A DNA stretch of 64,000 bases from contig NC_039492.1 of the NCBI RefSeq assembly GCF_003590095.1, forward strand, positions 2,418,001 to 2,482,000. The letters run 5' to 3'. Below are positions 1-11,800 of this stretch, piece by piece. Below the pieces are notes generated by a model that was not told where the DNA came from, did no database searches, and saw only the letters and a program-made list of their open reading frames with translations. Numbering within the stretch: position 1 is the stretch's first letter; each line of letters starts with the position of its first letter. Origin of the DNA: Trichoplusia ni (lineage: Eukaryota > Arthropoda > Insecta > Lepidoptera > Noctuidae). Made by a program: the position numbers and the translations under genes.

Positions 1-192
1 ATACTTATTTTTGTACTGCAGTACAAGCAGTTTCAATGTTGCTATTGTAAATTATTAGAAACTTTAAAATAAACAAATGTTTTTTTTTGTTATTAAATAA
101 TGTTTGCTTTGCATGCAATGTCTCTTCCAGATATTTCTCCAAATATTTACATGAATTAAAGCAGAAATTTGTTTTTTAGTTAATTAGTGACA

Positions 193-1134
193 ATGGCAGA
201 GCACAATAAGGAGCTACCCAAGATTGCAGAGATAGATGAACTTGGGAATGGAACAAAATCAGAAGTCCTGTCGTCGGCCCAGCGTGCGCGCATCGAACGA
301 AACCGCTTAAAGGCGCGAGCACTTCGGGACGCTCGGCTGGTGCAGCGCCCCAATACGTAAGTCCTCAATGTCGGCGGCCGCGCCCTCCGCGCTCGCTCAC
401 CTCCCGCTCTGCGCAGGGACGGCGGCCCGCGACCCGCGCCCGCGCCCGACACCGGCGGCGGCTTCCTGCCAGACGAAGAAGCTGCGCCCGCGCAGCGCCC
501 TGTAGCCCCGCCCGCACCCATCGTGGACCCGACCGAGCGCCCGCACTGCCAGGACTGCGAGCGGCCATTTGCGCAGTCCTACCTGTTCGACACCTTCGGG
601 CACCCCGTGTGCGACGAGTGCAGGTAGCTAGCCGGTCGTCGGCGGCGGCGACGTCCCGGCGCGGCGGCGGCCCGCTGACGACCTGCGGCGTGCTGCAGGG
701 ACGACGACGGCGCGCACGCGTTGGTGACCCGCACGGAGGCGCGCGCAGCCTTCCTGCTGAAGGACTGCGACCTGGACCTGCGGCCGCCGCCGCTGCGCTG
801 CGTGCGGCGCCGCAACCCGCACGGCTCGCGGCTGGGCGACATGCGCCTGTACCTGCGCGCGCAGGTGGAGGAGCGCGCGCGCCTGGTGTGGGGCTCGGAG
901 CGCGCGCTGGAGGAGGAGCGCGAGCGGCGCGAGGAGGCGCGCGCGCGCTCCCGCCACAACACTACGGCGCGGCGGCTGCGCGCGCTGCGCATGGACGTGC
1001 GCTCGAGCCTGTTCGACCGCACGCGCGCCCTCCACACGCACGACTTCGGCCCGGAGCGCTACGACGAGGCCGCCGACCAGTACTCGCGAGTCTGCACTGA
1101 CTGCGGCCACGTCGAAACCTATGAGAAGATGTAG
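193..1134 (+). CDS. XPA: DNA repair protein XPA (three exons)
   Basis: Exons are 193-356, 417-623 and 699-1134, joined by two very short introns of 60 and 75 bp with GT-AG ends, and they encode 268 aa (human XPA is 273 aa). The family binds damaged DNA and scaffolds TFIIH, RPA and ERCC1-XPF in nucleotide excision repair in the nucleus. Seen: a Cys4 zinc finger at C99, C102, C120 and C123 (CxxC, 17 residues, CxxC) containing YLFDTFGHPVCDEC, then the DNA-binding domain with FLLKDCDLDLR and an LGDMRLYLRAQVE stretch. An Arg/Glu-rich helix follows, and the C-terminus carries CTDCGHVETYEKM, typical of the TFIIH-contact end. The acidic segment just before the finger (about residues 55-98) is Pro/Ala-rich and poorly conserved. 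The start is the first ATG after in-frame stops; an AG at 177-178 could be the acceptor of a 5' UTR exon left of the window. Exons 2-3 are much more GC-rich than exon 1. Confidence 0.95.
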
Positions 1135-1247
1135 CATCTTTCTCCTACTCGTGTTATGGGGTCATCAACCATCATAAGCACATTTCACAGTAAGGCTAAT
1201 TATAACATGTTTCAAATGTTAGTTAAATTGAATACAAAATATAATCC

Positions 1248-1463
1248 CTACTTATATTATAAATGCGAAAGTAACTCTGTCTATCTGTCTGTTACGCTTT
1301 CACGTCTAAACCACTGAACTAATTTTAATGAAATTTGGTACAGAGATAGAGTTGACCTTGAGAAAGAAGATAGGATAGTTTTTATTCCGGACTTTTGAAG
1401 AGTTGCCTTGGAAACGCGATGTAACCGACATCGACGCGGGCGAAGCCGCGGGCAAAAAGCTAG
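1248..1463 (+). repeat. CTAG-tailed dispersed repeat, family A
   Basis: The unit runs from a TATAAATGCGAAAGT start to GCGGGCAAAAAGCTAG. It contains the line 'ACCACTGAACTAATTTTAAT' and then TTTTATTCCGGAC. A truncated reverse copy lies at 19020-19098. Family name unknown. The CTAG end and lack of an obvious target duplication would fit a Helitron-like non-autonomous element, but this is inference. Confidence 0.75.
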
Positions 1464-2754
1464 TTTAAAATAAATTATCGCCATCGCGCATATCGCATCG
1501 ATATGCGCCTTGCGCCTCCTAAAAAATATTAACTACTTCTGTAATCCAACAAGGCAATTGAGCTATTCTCATCACCAATAGATAATTTGTAAAATAATGA
1601 CGCGTTTACGAGTGATAAAAGTCGTCAGACGATTCAATAAACCAACCCTAGCTGACATCTTTAAAGATTTTTTTTCATATGTAGGGTTTAACTGTAAAAA
1701 TATATTTAGTGCAATCATAATAGCTATGTACCAAGAATGTCTTTTTATTCCAGCTAATCTCAAGAACGGCTGGACCGATTTAATAAGAACTACTGGCAGA
1801 TTGCTGATATTTCAGGGATTAACATGATTTAGATTACAAAAAACTTGTTTTAATATGCACTTTGAATCTAAAATACATGAATGAAAAAGTTTTAACAGAG
1901 TTTGTCTGTCATATCCTACCCCACACACTTCCCAACTACAAAAAGAAGTGAAGAAGAATATTTCTGGTATCCGATTACCGGCTGCCGGAATACATGCCAT
2001 TTGCGTTCCATAAATATTTAATTGAGTTTGGACCAGTTTATTTTATTCTATAAGCTTTTTTTAAATTAGCTTCGAAGATATTCGTTAATAGCCTATGCCA
2101 ATTTGACCCAAAAAAATATCTAAGACATTTTTTTTGTGTCTGGGAGTAGTTTATCTATAATACTTATTATATTTAGAAATATATAAGCATCTTTAGCAGC
2201 TGAGACTAGATGGCGTGGTGAAAGTTGTAAAATATTATTTATTTATTAATTATAAAGATGGCAAATTTAGGCTGTATTATTTTCAGTCACGATTTATCTA
2301 TAAATTTTATACATTTACACCAGTAAAATTGCATGACACAAATCAAATGTGAAAATAAAAGAGATGATTAGTTTTAAAATAGGAATGAATAAAAAAAATT
2401 CAGCATCTGTTCAATTTGTATTGATAAATAGACAAGAAGAACAGATATCACTTTATATTATTTATATGTTAAGAACAATCACATCAAAAAAAAGGAAATG
2501 AAATAGTACTGAGTAGTAGTTACGCGCCTTGATTTCACATGTCACGTATGACGCAGGCAGCAGCAGCAACTAAGGCTTGCTGATGACATCACTTGCACAA
2601 AAAACATGCGAGTTCAAGTGCTCATTTCATTTTGTCAATAAAAAAACATCGCATTATACGTAATGAAATAAACAAATGCTGTTTCAATAACAAGAAGATA
2701 TTTTTACAATTCTTAAAGTTAAAATTAATAAATGGTCTACAGCATGATTAAATG
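1464..2754. other. Convergent spacer XPA/ZNF706
   Basis: AT-rich spacer between the 3' ends of XPA and ZNF706. It must hold both 3' UTRs. Around 1753-1785 is a short repeat scrap (AACGGCTGGACCGATTT) of a kind found inside CTAG-tailed elements. The open frame at 1597-1827 shows no protein signature. Nothing else recognised. Confidence 0.6.
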
Positions 2755-3857
2755 TTAGACAGATTTCAAATCTTCTGGTAAGTCATTCTTCGGATGCTTG
2801 TTCTCAAAATGCTGTTTGTAGGTCTTAGGGTCAGGCATCTGGGCCTGAAAGAAAGTAATTCATGGCTAGATTGGCAAAAAGACAAATTATTTAAATTGTA
2901 AATTGATAGCAAAAATGATTACCTCTTATTTATTTTCTTAAACATGTTTTCTAATGTTTATAATTACTATTGTGAGCATGAAACATATTTAACAGATACA
3001 ACAGTGACTCGCATAACACTCCACCTCATGATTAAGTACTGAGGTTGGGTCTGATTCTAGTCAGGTACAATGCATTTTATTAGCACAAAAAGACTTTCGC
3101 AATTCAGTCTGAATCTTTGTTATTGACCTATTTTGCTCTTATATTTATATTAAATAAATACAATTAATGGCTGATTGTTCAATCATCAGTTAACTTCTAT
3201 CTGTGGAATAAAAATAGCTGTTTGTCATATTTTCTATATGAAATCTATCAAAATATCAAACATATTCCTCAGATAAATGAGATCTGGCAATTGAAAAATC
3301 AGCCCTAAATCTATTAATTTTAGAAATGGACTGCAGTAATAAAACTTAAAAAAAAATGCCATCGCCCAAAAGGCATATTTTATCTATCAATAAATTGAGT
3401 ATTATAAACTGTCTTAAATATTTTAAACTGAATCTTTTTAAACAGTTCCATAAATCCCAAACTATGTATTTCAAAGCATAACACATTGTGTTTTGAACTT
3501 CAATATTGTGTTTCATATTATGTTTTGTACTTCAATAGGCACATTAAAAGACTTTTATTCATAATGATTATAAATCAAAATACTAGAAACTTAATTGGTT
3601 AACTTCATGGGATAAGCAAGGTTCCATGCCTAATTGGCCACTGAGTTTATGTCCTATCTACCACTAGTTTCTCACTTGCCTCTGATCTGATAAATATCAA
3701 TGCTTTGCTTTACCTTGCATACAACACAAACATGCACAAGTGCTTTTTGTGCAGCTTTCTTCTGATCAGTAGCACTGTGTCCCTGCTGTTTTTTCAGTTT
3801 AGACTGCTTTTCAGCAGCCTTGGCTTGTGACTGAATTTTCTGCTGTCCACGTGCCAT
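2755..3857 (-). CDS. ZNF706: Zinc finger protein 706-like (ZNF706)
   Basis: Two coding exons on the minus strand: 3857-3714 and 2844-2755, with intron 3713-2845 (GT-AG). The protein is 77 aa; the vertebrate protein is 76 aa. Seen: the N-terminus MARGQQKIQSQAKAAEKQ is nearly the family signature (the SERF-like basic 4F5-type N-terminus). A Lys/Gln-rich helix follows, and then one C2H2 finger, CVVC...QHFENKH, with C44, C47 and the two histidines in exon 2. The C-terminus is acidic (NDLPEDLKSV). The vertebrate protein is small and nuclear, reported as a transcriptional repressor and implicated in pluripotency; its insect role is not clear. An acceptor TTTTACAG at about 3899 and a donor AG|GTAAGATT at about 4432 suggest one upstream non-coding exon. 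Frame continuity across the junction (C-K-A-Q-M-P-D-P-K-T) confirms the splice. Confidence 0.95.
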
Positions 3858-4432
3858 CCTTTAGTCCTTGCTATTTGCTAAAAGTGTTTAGTAGATCTGT
3901 AAAATACAAAATCAACTCAAACAAACCCAATTTGGGAGAAATGAAGATATCTTCTTAGATGCTTTGTTTATTATGTTTTGTATTCATACTAATATTATAA
4001 GTTTAAAATGCGAATTTTAGATATTGTATTTTACAATTATAATACCAAATTTATAACAACATACTGTTTACTTATTTTAGAACACAACACCTATAACTCT
4101 AAAATTCCTAAGTAATATCATCAATGGTGTGTAATATTTTTCTGGAACGTGTACTAATATTTATGCACAAACAAGACTCACTTAAGCATGAGCGTTACCT
4201 ATTTTATACACTTTTAGATATTACCCTGCTTTCGAAATTATTAGGTTACTTTGAACTATTTGACGTGAAACGTAAGAGAAGAAATTCAAGTTTAGCAAGA
4301 TTGTAATATCGGTAACAAAAGCTTGATAAACTGATTTACGTGGAACAAAAACCCCTCTTATAATTAAGTATACTCTAAATATCTTTGAGCTACAAACGTT
4401 TCACAACACCATATTGACTAAAATCAATCTTA

Positions 4433-4500
4433 CCTTTCTAATGATTTAAACGTTAATAGCGTTCTAGTGTCTACCAGAACTACTGTTGGTAATTGAACAC
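4433..4500 (-). other. Probable 5' non-coding exon of ZNF706
   Basis: On the minus strand a good donor (AAAG|GTAAGATTG) ends an exon at about 4433. The matching acceptor is at about 3899, 41 bp upstream of the ZNF706 ATG. The 5' edge is not visible; the limit given is a guess. The intron between (3899-4432) holds only AT-rich sequence. Confidence 0.45.
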
Positions 4501-5108
4501 TAACGTCAACAAATACCACAAACTAATAATCTAACTGTGAAAACAGATAAAATGCCAACATTTACAGGACTGGGTGGATGGATGAATAAGGTGGATTGGC
4601 TGAAAATTTTTAAGGTTGATGAGAGTGACTGAGATATTGAATGAGTGAAGTTAGTGAAGTAGGAAGAAGTGTTACCAGAATATGTAAAATGAAAAATATA
4701 AAGCGGCGTGGCAGACGATGATGGACGTTCGTATCGTAAAATGGAGCTGCACTTATTTTTGCAGCTTGTACAGGTGAAAGTTAACATCAAGCGCAGGAAA
4801 AATAGTTTGATAATTTGACAAAAAAACGACTAATATGTAACTAATGGTTTTTTTTTAAACGACGATGAACCTTAACGGTCTTCGTTAATGTTTCCTTTTT
4901 TATTATGTCTGTATTCCTGTACATCCGCTAAAGATAATAAATTATTTCATTTGTACATAGCCTAAGATATTTATTTAATTACAACGGCGGTGTGAACAAC
5001 CAAACAAATTGGATAATGTGTTGAATAAAAGACGATCTTTGCAAAAAAAGGCGTGGATGTCTCTCGCTGACCAAACTCTATTAATTTAATGGTGTTTGAG
5101 TGATTGAG
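4501..5108. other. Divergent spacer ZNF706/MCAT
   Basis: AT-rich sequence between two divergently transcribed genes. The minus-strand open frame at 4506-4790 has no recognisable domain. I see no clear TATA box. Confidence 0.5.
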
Positions 5109-5167
5109 TGTCAGTTCTCGACTGCTACAAGTGGCTGATTGTCAATGTCAATGTCAATTTATTGTCA
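5109..5167 (+). promoter_or_regulatory. TGTCA motif cluster upstream of MCAT
   Basis: Five TGTCA copies lie within 59 bp (5109, 5140, 5146, 5152, 5163), about 225-285 bp before the MCAT ATG. Three are in a 6-bp-period run (TGTCAATGTCAATGTCAA). TCAGTT at 5111-5116 matches the arthropod initiator. Similar clusters stand before ABHD1/3, LCMT1, AAGAB and INTS9, which suggests a shared proximal promoter element. Confidence 0.45.
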
Positions 5168-5392
5168 ATCGTTTTCAATCAAAACATTGATGTACTTCTC
5201 AGTTTTTAAGAATAACCTCTAAATAATCCTCAATGATTTCTCAAAGAATTTTTAAGGATTTTAAATTATTTTACTTTATAAATAGCGTTAGAAGCTAAAC
5301 GTGACTTTATTTCATAAGTATTATACAGATAAAAGATTGTTATGATTAAACTGACTACAAACTAATTTGTTTACTTTTATGCAACTGTGAAA

Positions 5393-8008
5393 ATGCTGTG
5401 TATTTCGCGACTGTATGAACGCTGCTCACCGCGGGTTTTAGCACGAACTCGTTTAAAAGGTTCCCTAGCAGATGGAGCTCCGGGTAGCAGTCCGCTTCGG
5501 CGGTTATTAGATGAATCTAGTACATTTGGCGAAGCAGCAGAATCTGCTGAGCCCGAACTCCGGTGGGCCACACAGCCCTACGCGAGCCGGCCTCAGCGAC
5601 GCGCAAGCTCGACAGATACGCATGTGGAACCTAGAGACACTACGGTGCTGTTGTTTCCGGGCCAGGGTTCACAGCAAGTAGGTATGGGGCGACGTCTTCG
5701 AGATATTCCGGCTGCCAAGCAACTATATGATTTGGCTTCAAATGTTGTTGGGTAAGCATATTTGGTACTAAGCATATACTTGCATATCCAAAATCACAGT
5801 TTATTTCCAGTTATTCAAACTTTTACTTGATTAGGTTAAAAAGTTATGAGTGTACTATTTTATTAATAGAAATAGACAATTATCAATCACTAAAACAGTA
5901 TTGCCAAATGCACTTTTAATAGGGCTGCCATTTTAGGATTCCTTCCTAGATTTTTCCTTCTTAGAAGAGTCTGGGGGACATTGACCAAAGCATTTTTAAG
6001 AAACATTTCTGCCATGTTTATTCATCCTGTTTTGGCAGTTTAGATGATGGCTACTTTTATAAATATTTTCATTGAGATTTATGTTCATTTTAATCAAGAT
6101 AACATGCTGGTGCATAATGTTATTGTCATAGATTAGAAGTACCAATGTTAGGAGCAACAGCAAGAGCAATGGCCTTTATAAATTGTGCGGACTAGATGTT
6201 CCACCCTTGTTCTCCTATTTTGCCCACTTATTTATAAGTGAAAGTTTCCATTAGAAATCTGTAAGAAAGGTTCCATAGGTTCTGTCAGAACCTACGGCGT
6301 CTCCTTTGAAGTAATCTTACTAAAGCCAAAACCAAATATGAAGGGAGGGGGATAAGGTGACTGCTGTCCCACACTGAGCCCAAGGCTGGCTACGCTGATG
6401 CGTACTACCACAGTATAATAAAATCATATAGAATATTCTTTTTCTACACCATATAATTACAGCAGTGATTCTTAGAACTATAATAATATAGTAGGATCTG
6501 GATATGATAATATAATATACATAATAATAAGTTAATGAGATGGCAATTTGGAGACCAGCACCCAAATTTATCTGGTAATTGAAGACCATCCAAGTTGCCG
6601 ATATAATATCGGCAACTTGGATTTTAAAATAATAAGAAAATGACGTCCGCCATCTATCACTTGGCCGGTATAGGAGCGAAACGTCAAAAGCGCAAAATGC
6701 CAAACGATTGCAAATCGTCAAAAGCGCAGAACACCTAAGAGCCCTTGCACATGGCGTATTTTCAACGCGCCGACGACACGTGTTGAACGCAACTAGGATG
6801 CTTAGCAAACGCAGGGCCGTCGACGCGCTGTGACCTTTACACACGATGCTCGCGCTTGTATCGCTACAATCGCGCAGATAACTCGATACGAACGCGCTGT
6901 GAGTAAATACGTTTCGTTCACAATTAGTTAGAATTACAACTGGAGTATACGAATTTAGACGACGAAACTTACTACATAGTTTAAAACTAGGATTAACACA
7001 TAAGATAGTTTGCATCCCGATTTTATGTTCCCTTGGAAACATTTTTGATTTGTAGCGGGTGGGCGGCAACGGCAAAATATTTCTAAGTTACAATTTTCTT
7101 TTGTTACAGGTGGGACGTGGCTCGCGTGTGTACCGAAGGTCCCGAAGAAGAGTTGTTGCAGCGCTGTCAGACTGCTGTATTTGTGACGTCGCTGGCCGCG
7201 CTCGAGCGCGTGCGCGACGAGCGGCCGGCCGCCGTGGAGCGCGTGCGGGCCGTGGCCGGATTCTCGCTCGGGGAGATCGCCGCGCTCGTGTTCGCCGACG
7301 CGCTGCCGCTCGAGCGCGCGCTGCGCCTGGTGGAGCTGCGCGCCGCCGCCATGCGGGCCGCCGCCGCCGCGCGCCCCGGCGGCATGCTCACCGTGTGGCT
7401 CGCGCCCGACGCGCGCCTGCCGCTGGCCATGCAGCGCGCGCGCGACCACGCCGCCGAACGGGGCGTGGACGCACCCGTGTGCCAGGTGGCCAACTACCTG
7501 TTCCCGGCCTGCAAGGTGCTGGCCGGGGACGACGAGGTGAGGCGTGCGCTTCTCTCGATTTCTGGCGAGGCTCTGCGACAAGCGGCGGCGTAATGCTCCT
7601 TCGTGTCCGCAGGCGCTGCGGTTCCTCGAGGCCCGCGGCGGCGAGTTCGGGCTGAGACGCTGCGCGCGCGTGCGCGTGGAGGGCGCGTTCCATACGCCGC
7701 TGATGGCGCAGGCGGAGGCGGCGCTGCGCGAGGCGCTGCGCAGCGTGGAGCTGCGCGCGCCGCGCGTGCGCGTGTGGTGCTGCGCGGAGGCGCGCGCGTA
7801 CGCGGACGCGGCGCACGTGCGGCGCGGGCTGGCGCGCCACGTGACGCGCGCCGTGCGCTGGGAGCAGACGCTGCAGGCGCTGTACGCGCGGCCGCGCGGC
7901 GCGCACTTCCCGCTCACGCTCACGCTGGGCCCGGGCGGCGCGCTGCGCTCCACGCTGCGCCAGGTCAACGCGCGGGCCTGGGATGCTTCCTTACAGATAG
8001 ATGTCTAA
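5393..8008 (+). CDS. MCAT: Malonyl-CoA:ACP transacylase, mitochondrial
   Basis: Exons 5393-5751, 7110-7536 and 7613-8008 encode 393 aa (human 390 aa). The enzyme moves malonyl from CoA to mitochondrial acyl carrier protein, the feed step of mitochondrial fatty-acid synthesis (octanoate for lipoate). Seen: an Arg-rich N-terminus without acidic residues in its first 24 aa (MLCISRLYERCSPRVLARTR), fitting a mitochondrial presequence. Then the substrate-site LLFPGQGSQ (about 86-94), the nucleophile elbow GFSLGEIAALVF with Ser172, VCQVANYLFP, the catalytic His289 in GAFHTPLM, and a C-terminal VRWEQT...LGPGG block. The in-frame codon at 5387 is GTG, so ATG 5393 is chosen. Exon 1 has mixed base composition; exons 2-3 are extremely GC-rich and their reverse strand also stays open, which explains long antisense frames. 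It is convergent with ACADVL, 875 bp between stop codons. Confidence 0.95.
5752..7109 (+). other. MCAT intron 1
   Basis: Holds the 35-bp hairpin at 6588-6622. From about 6640 to 6910 there is a CG-rich stretch with several short words repeated (CGTCAAAAGCGCA occurs twice, at about 6682 and 6717), probably part of an old element. No coding signature was seen on either strand. Confidence 0.5.
6588..6622. repeat. Perfect 17-bp inverted repeat, 1-nt loop
   Basis: The arm ATCCAAGTTGCCGATAT (6588-6604) is followed by one A and then its exact reverse complement (6606-6622). It lies in MCAT intron 1. It may be the centre of a foldback element or a cruciform-forming palindrome. Confidence 0.85.
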
Positions 8009-8883
8009 TGGACTTTGCCGATGCCGATAGAATGGTTCAATTCGATCATACGAAAAATAGATAAAACTTAACTACTTAGTACGATTTGTTATAAATCTAT
8101 AAATACAAATCAGAATTTTATTCTTAAAATAATTTTTTTGGCACCCTGTTCCCTGTACCCACAATATTGGCAAACGTGAAGTCATTTAATTGCCTATGCA
8201 TTGTGTAATGAATCCTTGAAAAAAACCCAAGTAAGTCATTAACATTTTTACTTTATGACTGCAGCACTCATCATCATCCTAGCCTATTCCCAATTTTGAT
8301 GGATTTCTAGTCTAACAGAGTGTAACTAGATACACCAAAGACCAGTGTTTTACAAGAACTGCCTATCTGACCTCCTAACTAAACGCAGTTTCTTGGACAA
8401 CACGATACTGTGGGTTCATGCAAAATTCCAGCCTCCTATTTTACGGAAGTGGGGAGGCTTGTGAGAGACAAATAGTTCAGCTTTGACACACTCCATTCCG
8501 TCAATTATCTTCACTAAAATTTAAGATAATTTGTCGCTCCTTTTTGCCGTGAGAGGCAGAATGTTTTCAATGATAACAAAAGTTGGTCCAATATTGCCCC
8601 TTATAAGAAAAATAAGTCTTCTCGATTACCTATTGGCGAACAAGAAACTGTTTTTTTTATAAAAAAACAATAGCGAAGAAATGAGAGCGAAGCTCGGGGT
8701 ACTGTTAATAAAAAGCGCTGATTGTGTTGTCGGCTTACTCGAGCGACTATTAAAAGAGACTGCATCTACGGTTCATGGGATAACAGGTTTATCAAGGCGC
8801 AAAGAAAGAATGAATCGTTTAAAAAGGTATTGATCGATTTAATTAACTAAATTATGTACACGGTCGATGATGCCGGTCGTCGG
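8009..8883. other. Convergent spacer MCAT/ACADVL
   Basis: Contains both 3' UTRs and one reverse LINE-tail-like repeat (8268-8430). Nothing else recognised. Confidence 0.5.
8268..8430 (-). repeat. Dispersed repeat, family D (reverse copy)
   Basis: Begins with CATCATCATCCTAGCCTATT and continues through GTTTTACAAGAACTGCCTATC. In reverse complement it matches the 3' part of the copy at 33235-33425 (GATAGGCAG..CTTGTAAAACAC, then CCAA..TTGGGAA-AGGCTAGG, then GATGATG). The terminal GATGAT run is typical of RTE-type LINE 3' ends. Confidence 0.7.
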
Positions 8884-11800
8884 TCAGAGGTTAAGCGGGT
8901 TGGGCGAGGGCTGGCCGGGAGCGGCGGCCACGGCGGCGCCCAGGTCGGCCAGGCGCGCGTACTGGCGCAGGCGGCGCGGCTCGCGCGTGTCGGCCAGCAG
9001 GCGCGGGATGCGGCCCACGGCCTCGTCCGCCCACGCCTCGGCCAGGCGCAGCTCGTGCGCGGCCGACGGCAGGCGCAGGCGCGCGGCCCGCGACGCGCGC
9101 GACAGCACGGCCGCCGTCGTGTAGGCGTCCACGGCGGCTGACGCCAGCCGGTTGAGCACGAACTGCTCGTCCACGATGCGCTTGCCGTGGCGCAGGAGCG
9201 CGGCCTCCACGCTGCGCCCGTGTTCCAGCACGCAGCGGCCCAGCTCGGCGGCCAGCGGGCGCAGCTCGGGCGCCAGCAGCGGGCCCAGGTCGGGGCCGCG
9301 CGCCAGCCCCACGGCGGCCGTGGCGCGGCGCCCGGCCTCGCTGAAGATGAGCCCCAGGTGTGCCGTGGGGTTCTTGAAGGCGCGCTGCAGCTCCTGCAGG
9401 TGCGAGCCCGCGAACTGGATACCTGCGCACGAGCTCTCCGTCGTTAATGTTCCATGCTCACGTCCTAAGCAATATTCGAAACAAGAGACACTCACCGGTC
9501 AGTGCTACAAACAGACGCAGGATATCGTTCGTACCCTCGAAGATTCGGAAGATACGCAGATCACGTAGCACTCGCTCCAAACCCGTGGCCTTCATGAAAC
9601 CCATGCCGCCCAGGATCTGGATGGCCTCGTCCACCACTGTCCACGCGGAGTCTGATGCGAACACCTGTAAATCCATGAATAATCTCTTGGATTCCGATCA
9701 ATGTAGACTTTGACAAACACATAATTAGGATAGTCCAAATGTGTTATTTGTTGCAGGTGACCCATGTAGTGAAAACTGATTGGACCCATTCAAAAATGAC
9801 ATATATCCTGATGCATGTAGATTTGTTGAGTAGCAAGCATGGCTGACCTTGGAGATGGCGGCCTCGAGGTGGTAGTCCTGCGCGCCGGTGTCCATGTTGC
9901 CGCTGACCATGTAGGCGAGCGACTCGGTGGTGTACTGCAGCATGGCCATGCGCGCCAGCTTCTCCTGGATGGTCCCGTAGTCGGCGATGCGGCGGCCGAA
10001 CTGCACGCGCGTGGCCGCGTGCTCGGCCGCCTGGCGCAGCGCCGCCCGCTGCGTGCCCGCCAGCGCCGCCGCCATGCCGAAGCGCCCGTTGTTGAGGATG
10101 TTCATGGCTACTTTAAAGCCGTTGCCCACGCCACCCAGTACGTTTTCCAAGGGCACCTTCACATCCTCGTAATACACCTCGGTGGTGTTCGAACACTTGA
10201 TGCCCATCTTGTTCTCGGGCGGCCCCGATGACACGCCGCCGAACGCCCGCTCGACTATAAAAGCTGTCACCTGCCCGAGAAAATGCAATGTATCATTAAC
10301 TATGTCTGTTAGAATTTACCCTGGCCTCAGCCTAATATTAGTGAAACCGAGGTTACCAAAAAGAGTATATTATTAAGGATTTTATGGAACCTTGTCAACA
10401 GTTTTCCCGTCCTTTTCCACAGGTGTCTGTGCGAACACAGTCATAATTTCAGCAATGCCTCCGTTGCTGATCCAGATCTTAGACCCATTCAAAATAAAGT
10501 GCTTTCCGTCCGGCGACAAGACCGCACGGGTTCTGTAAACGAAAAACAAAGATTATTACAATAGGTATTGTGTTTACTTTTTACAAGAATATCATGCATG
10601 ATGAGCTTTCAAAGCCAAGCTAAAGGTTGATGATAAATAAGGCACGCACTTGATGGAGCCGGCGTCGGAGCCGGAAGAAGGCTCGGTGAGGCAGAAGGCG
10701 GCGTACTCGCCGCCGGTCACGCGTGGCAGGTACTTGGCCTTCTGCTCGGGGTTGCCGAACAGCAGGATACCCTTGAAGCCGATGGACTGATGCGCACCCA
10801 GCGTGATGCCCACGCCAAGGTCGTGCGCGCCCACCACCTGCACGCACACACACATGAACACAGCGCTCGCGCCCCCGCAGCTCCGCCCGAAACAGACCTA
10901 CCTCCACGAGGCGTGCGTATTGTGTGTTTGACAGGCCCAGGCCGCCCATCTCGGTCGGAACCTGTAGCCCGAAGGCTCCCAGCTCCCAAAGCCCGGCTAA
11001 CGTGTTGTCCTCTATCTTGGCATCTGCGTCATTCTTGGCAGGGTCGTTGACCTACCACACGCAGACATGTTTAAGAGATATTATAAATATGGTTATAGTC
11101 ATATGATTGCAATTTATAAAAAACATACCTCCTGAAAGAATTTCTCGACGGGCGGTACGAGCTCTTGCAGCATCTGGCGCTGGTCATCGGAGAGCGGCTC
11201 CGGAAAGGGGAACACCTGCGCGGGCTCTAGTACGCCGCGGAACAAGTTGAGTGTGAAGGACGCGCTCTGCCGCGCGCCCTTATTGGGAACAGGCGCCGCG
11301 CGTGCTTCTGTCGCCAGCCCGCGGCAGCTGTCAGAAGCATGACTAATTTCAATATCTAAATAAAGTATTTATCCAGATACATTTAAATTATCGGTTGTAA
11401 CTGGTTGTAAATACACTAACAGCCAAATACACAAATGATGAATAGTGACATTCTTAAATGTGTTATGGCGGTATTATGGTAAGTGGGCAAAATTTGCCGT
11501 GCCTCAGAAATGTAAAAAGTATATAGACTTGATGACCTTCCCCTTCCAAACAAACAACCAACGAGTTGGCTACAGTAAGTAAGATAGTGCCTAGTTCAAT
11601 GATTTAAGTAATTTTGAAGAGTCTTATTTACATTACTTTCTGGCATTTGGTTTATTTTTCAAAGTTTATTTTTCTGCATCCCATTTTATAGACAAAGCAA
11701 TGTCACTACAGCCCCCACCCACTTCCCTTTTTTTAATAAGTTCATCAGGTTTCCTACCTTAACAGGAAAATGAAATGCTGATGTTAGTTATGAAGACCTT

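Noticed and set aside
1597..1827. 76-aa open frame between XPA and ZNF706
   Set aside because: AT-rich, no domain, includes a repeat scrap (AACGGCTGGACCGATTT), and no splice or promoter context.
6955..7968. Long minus-strand open frame opposite MCAT
   Set aside because: Arises from the GC-rich codons of MCAT exons 2-3 and crosses the MCAT introns. The composition is Arg/Ala/Gly-rich, and it has no known domain.
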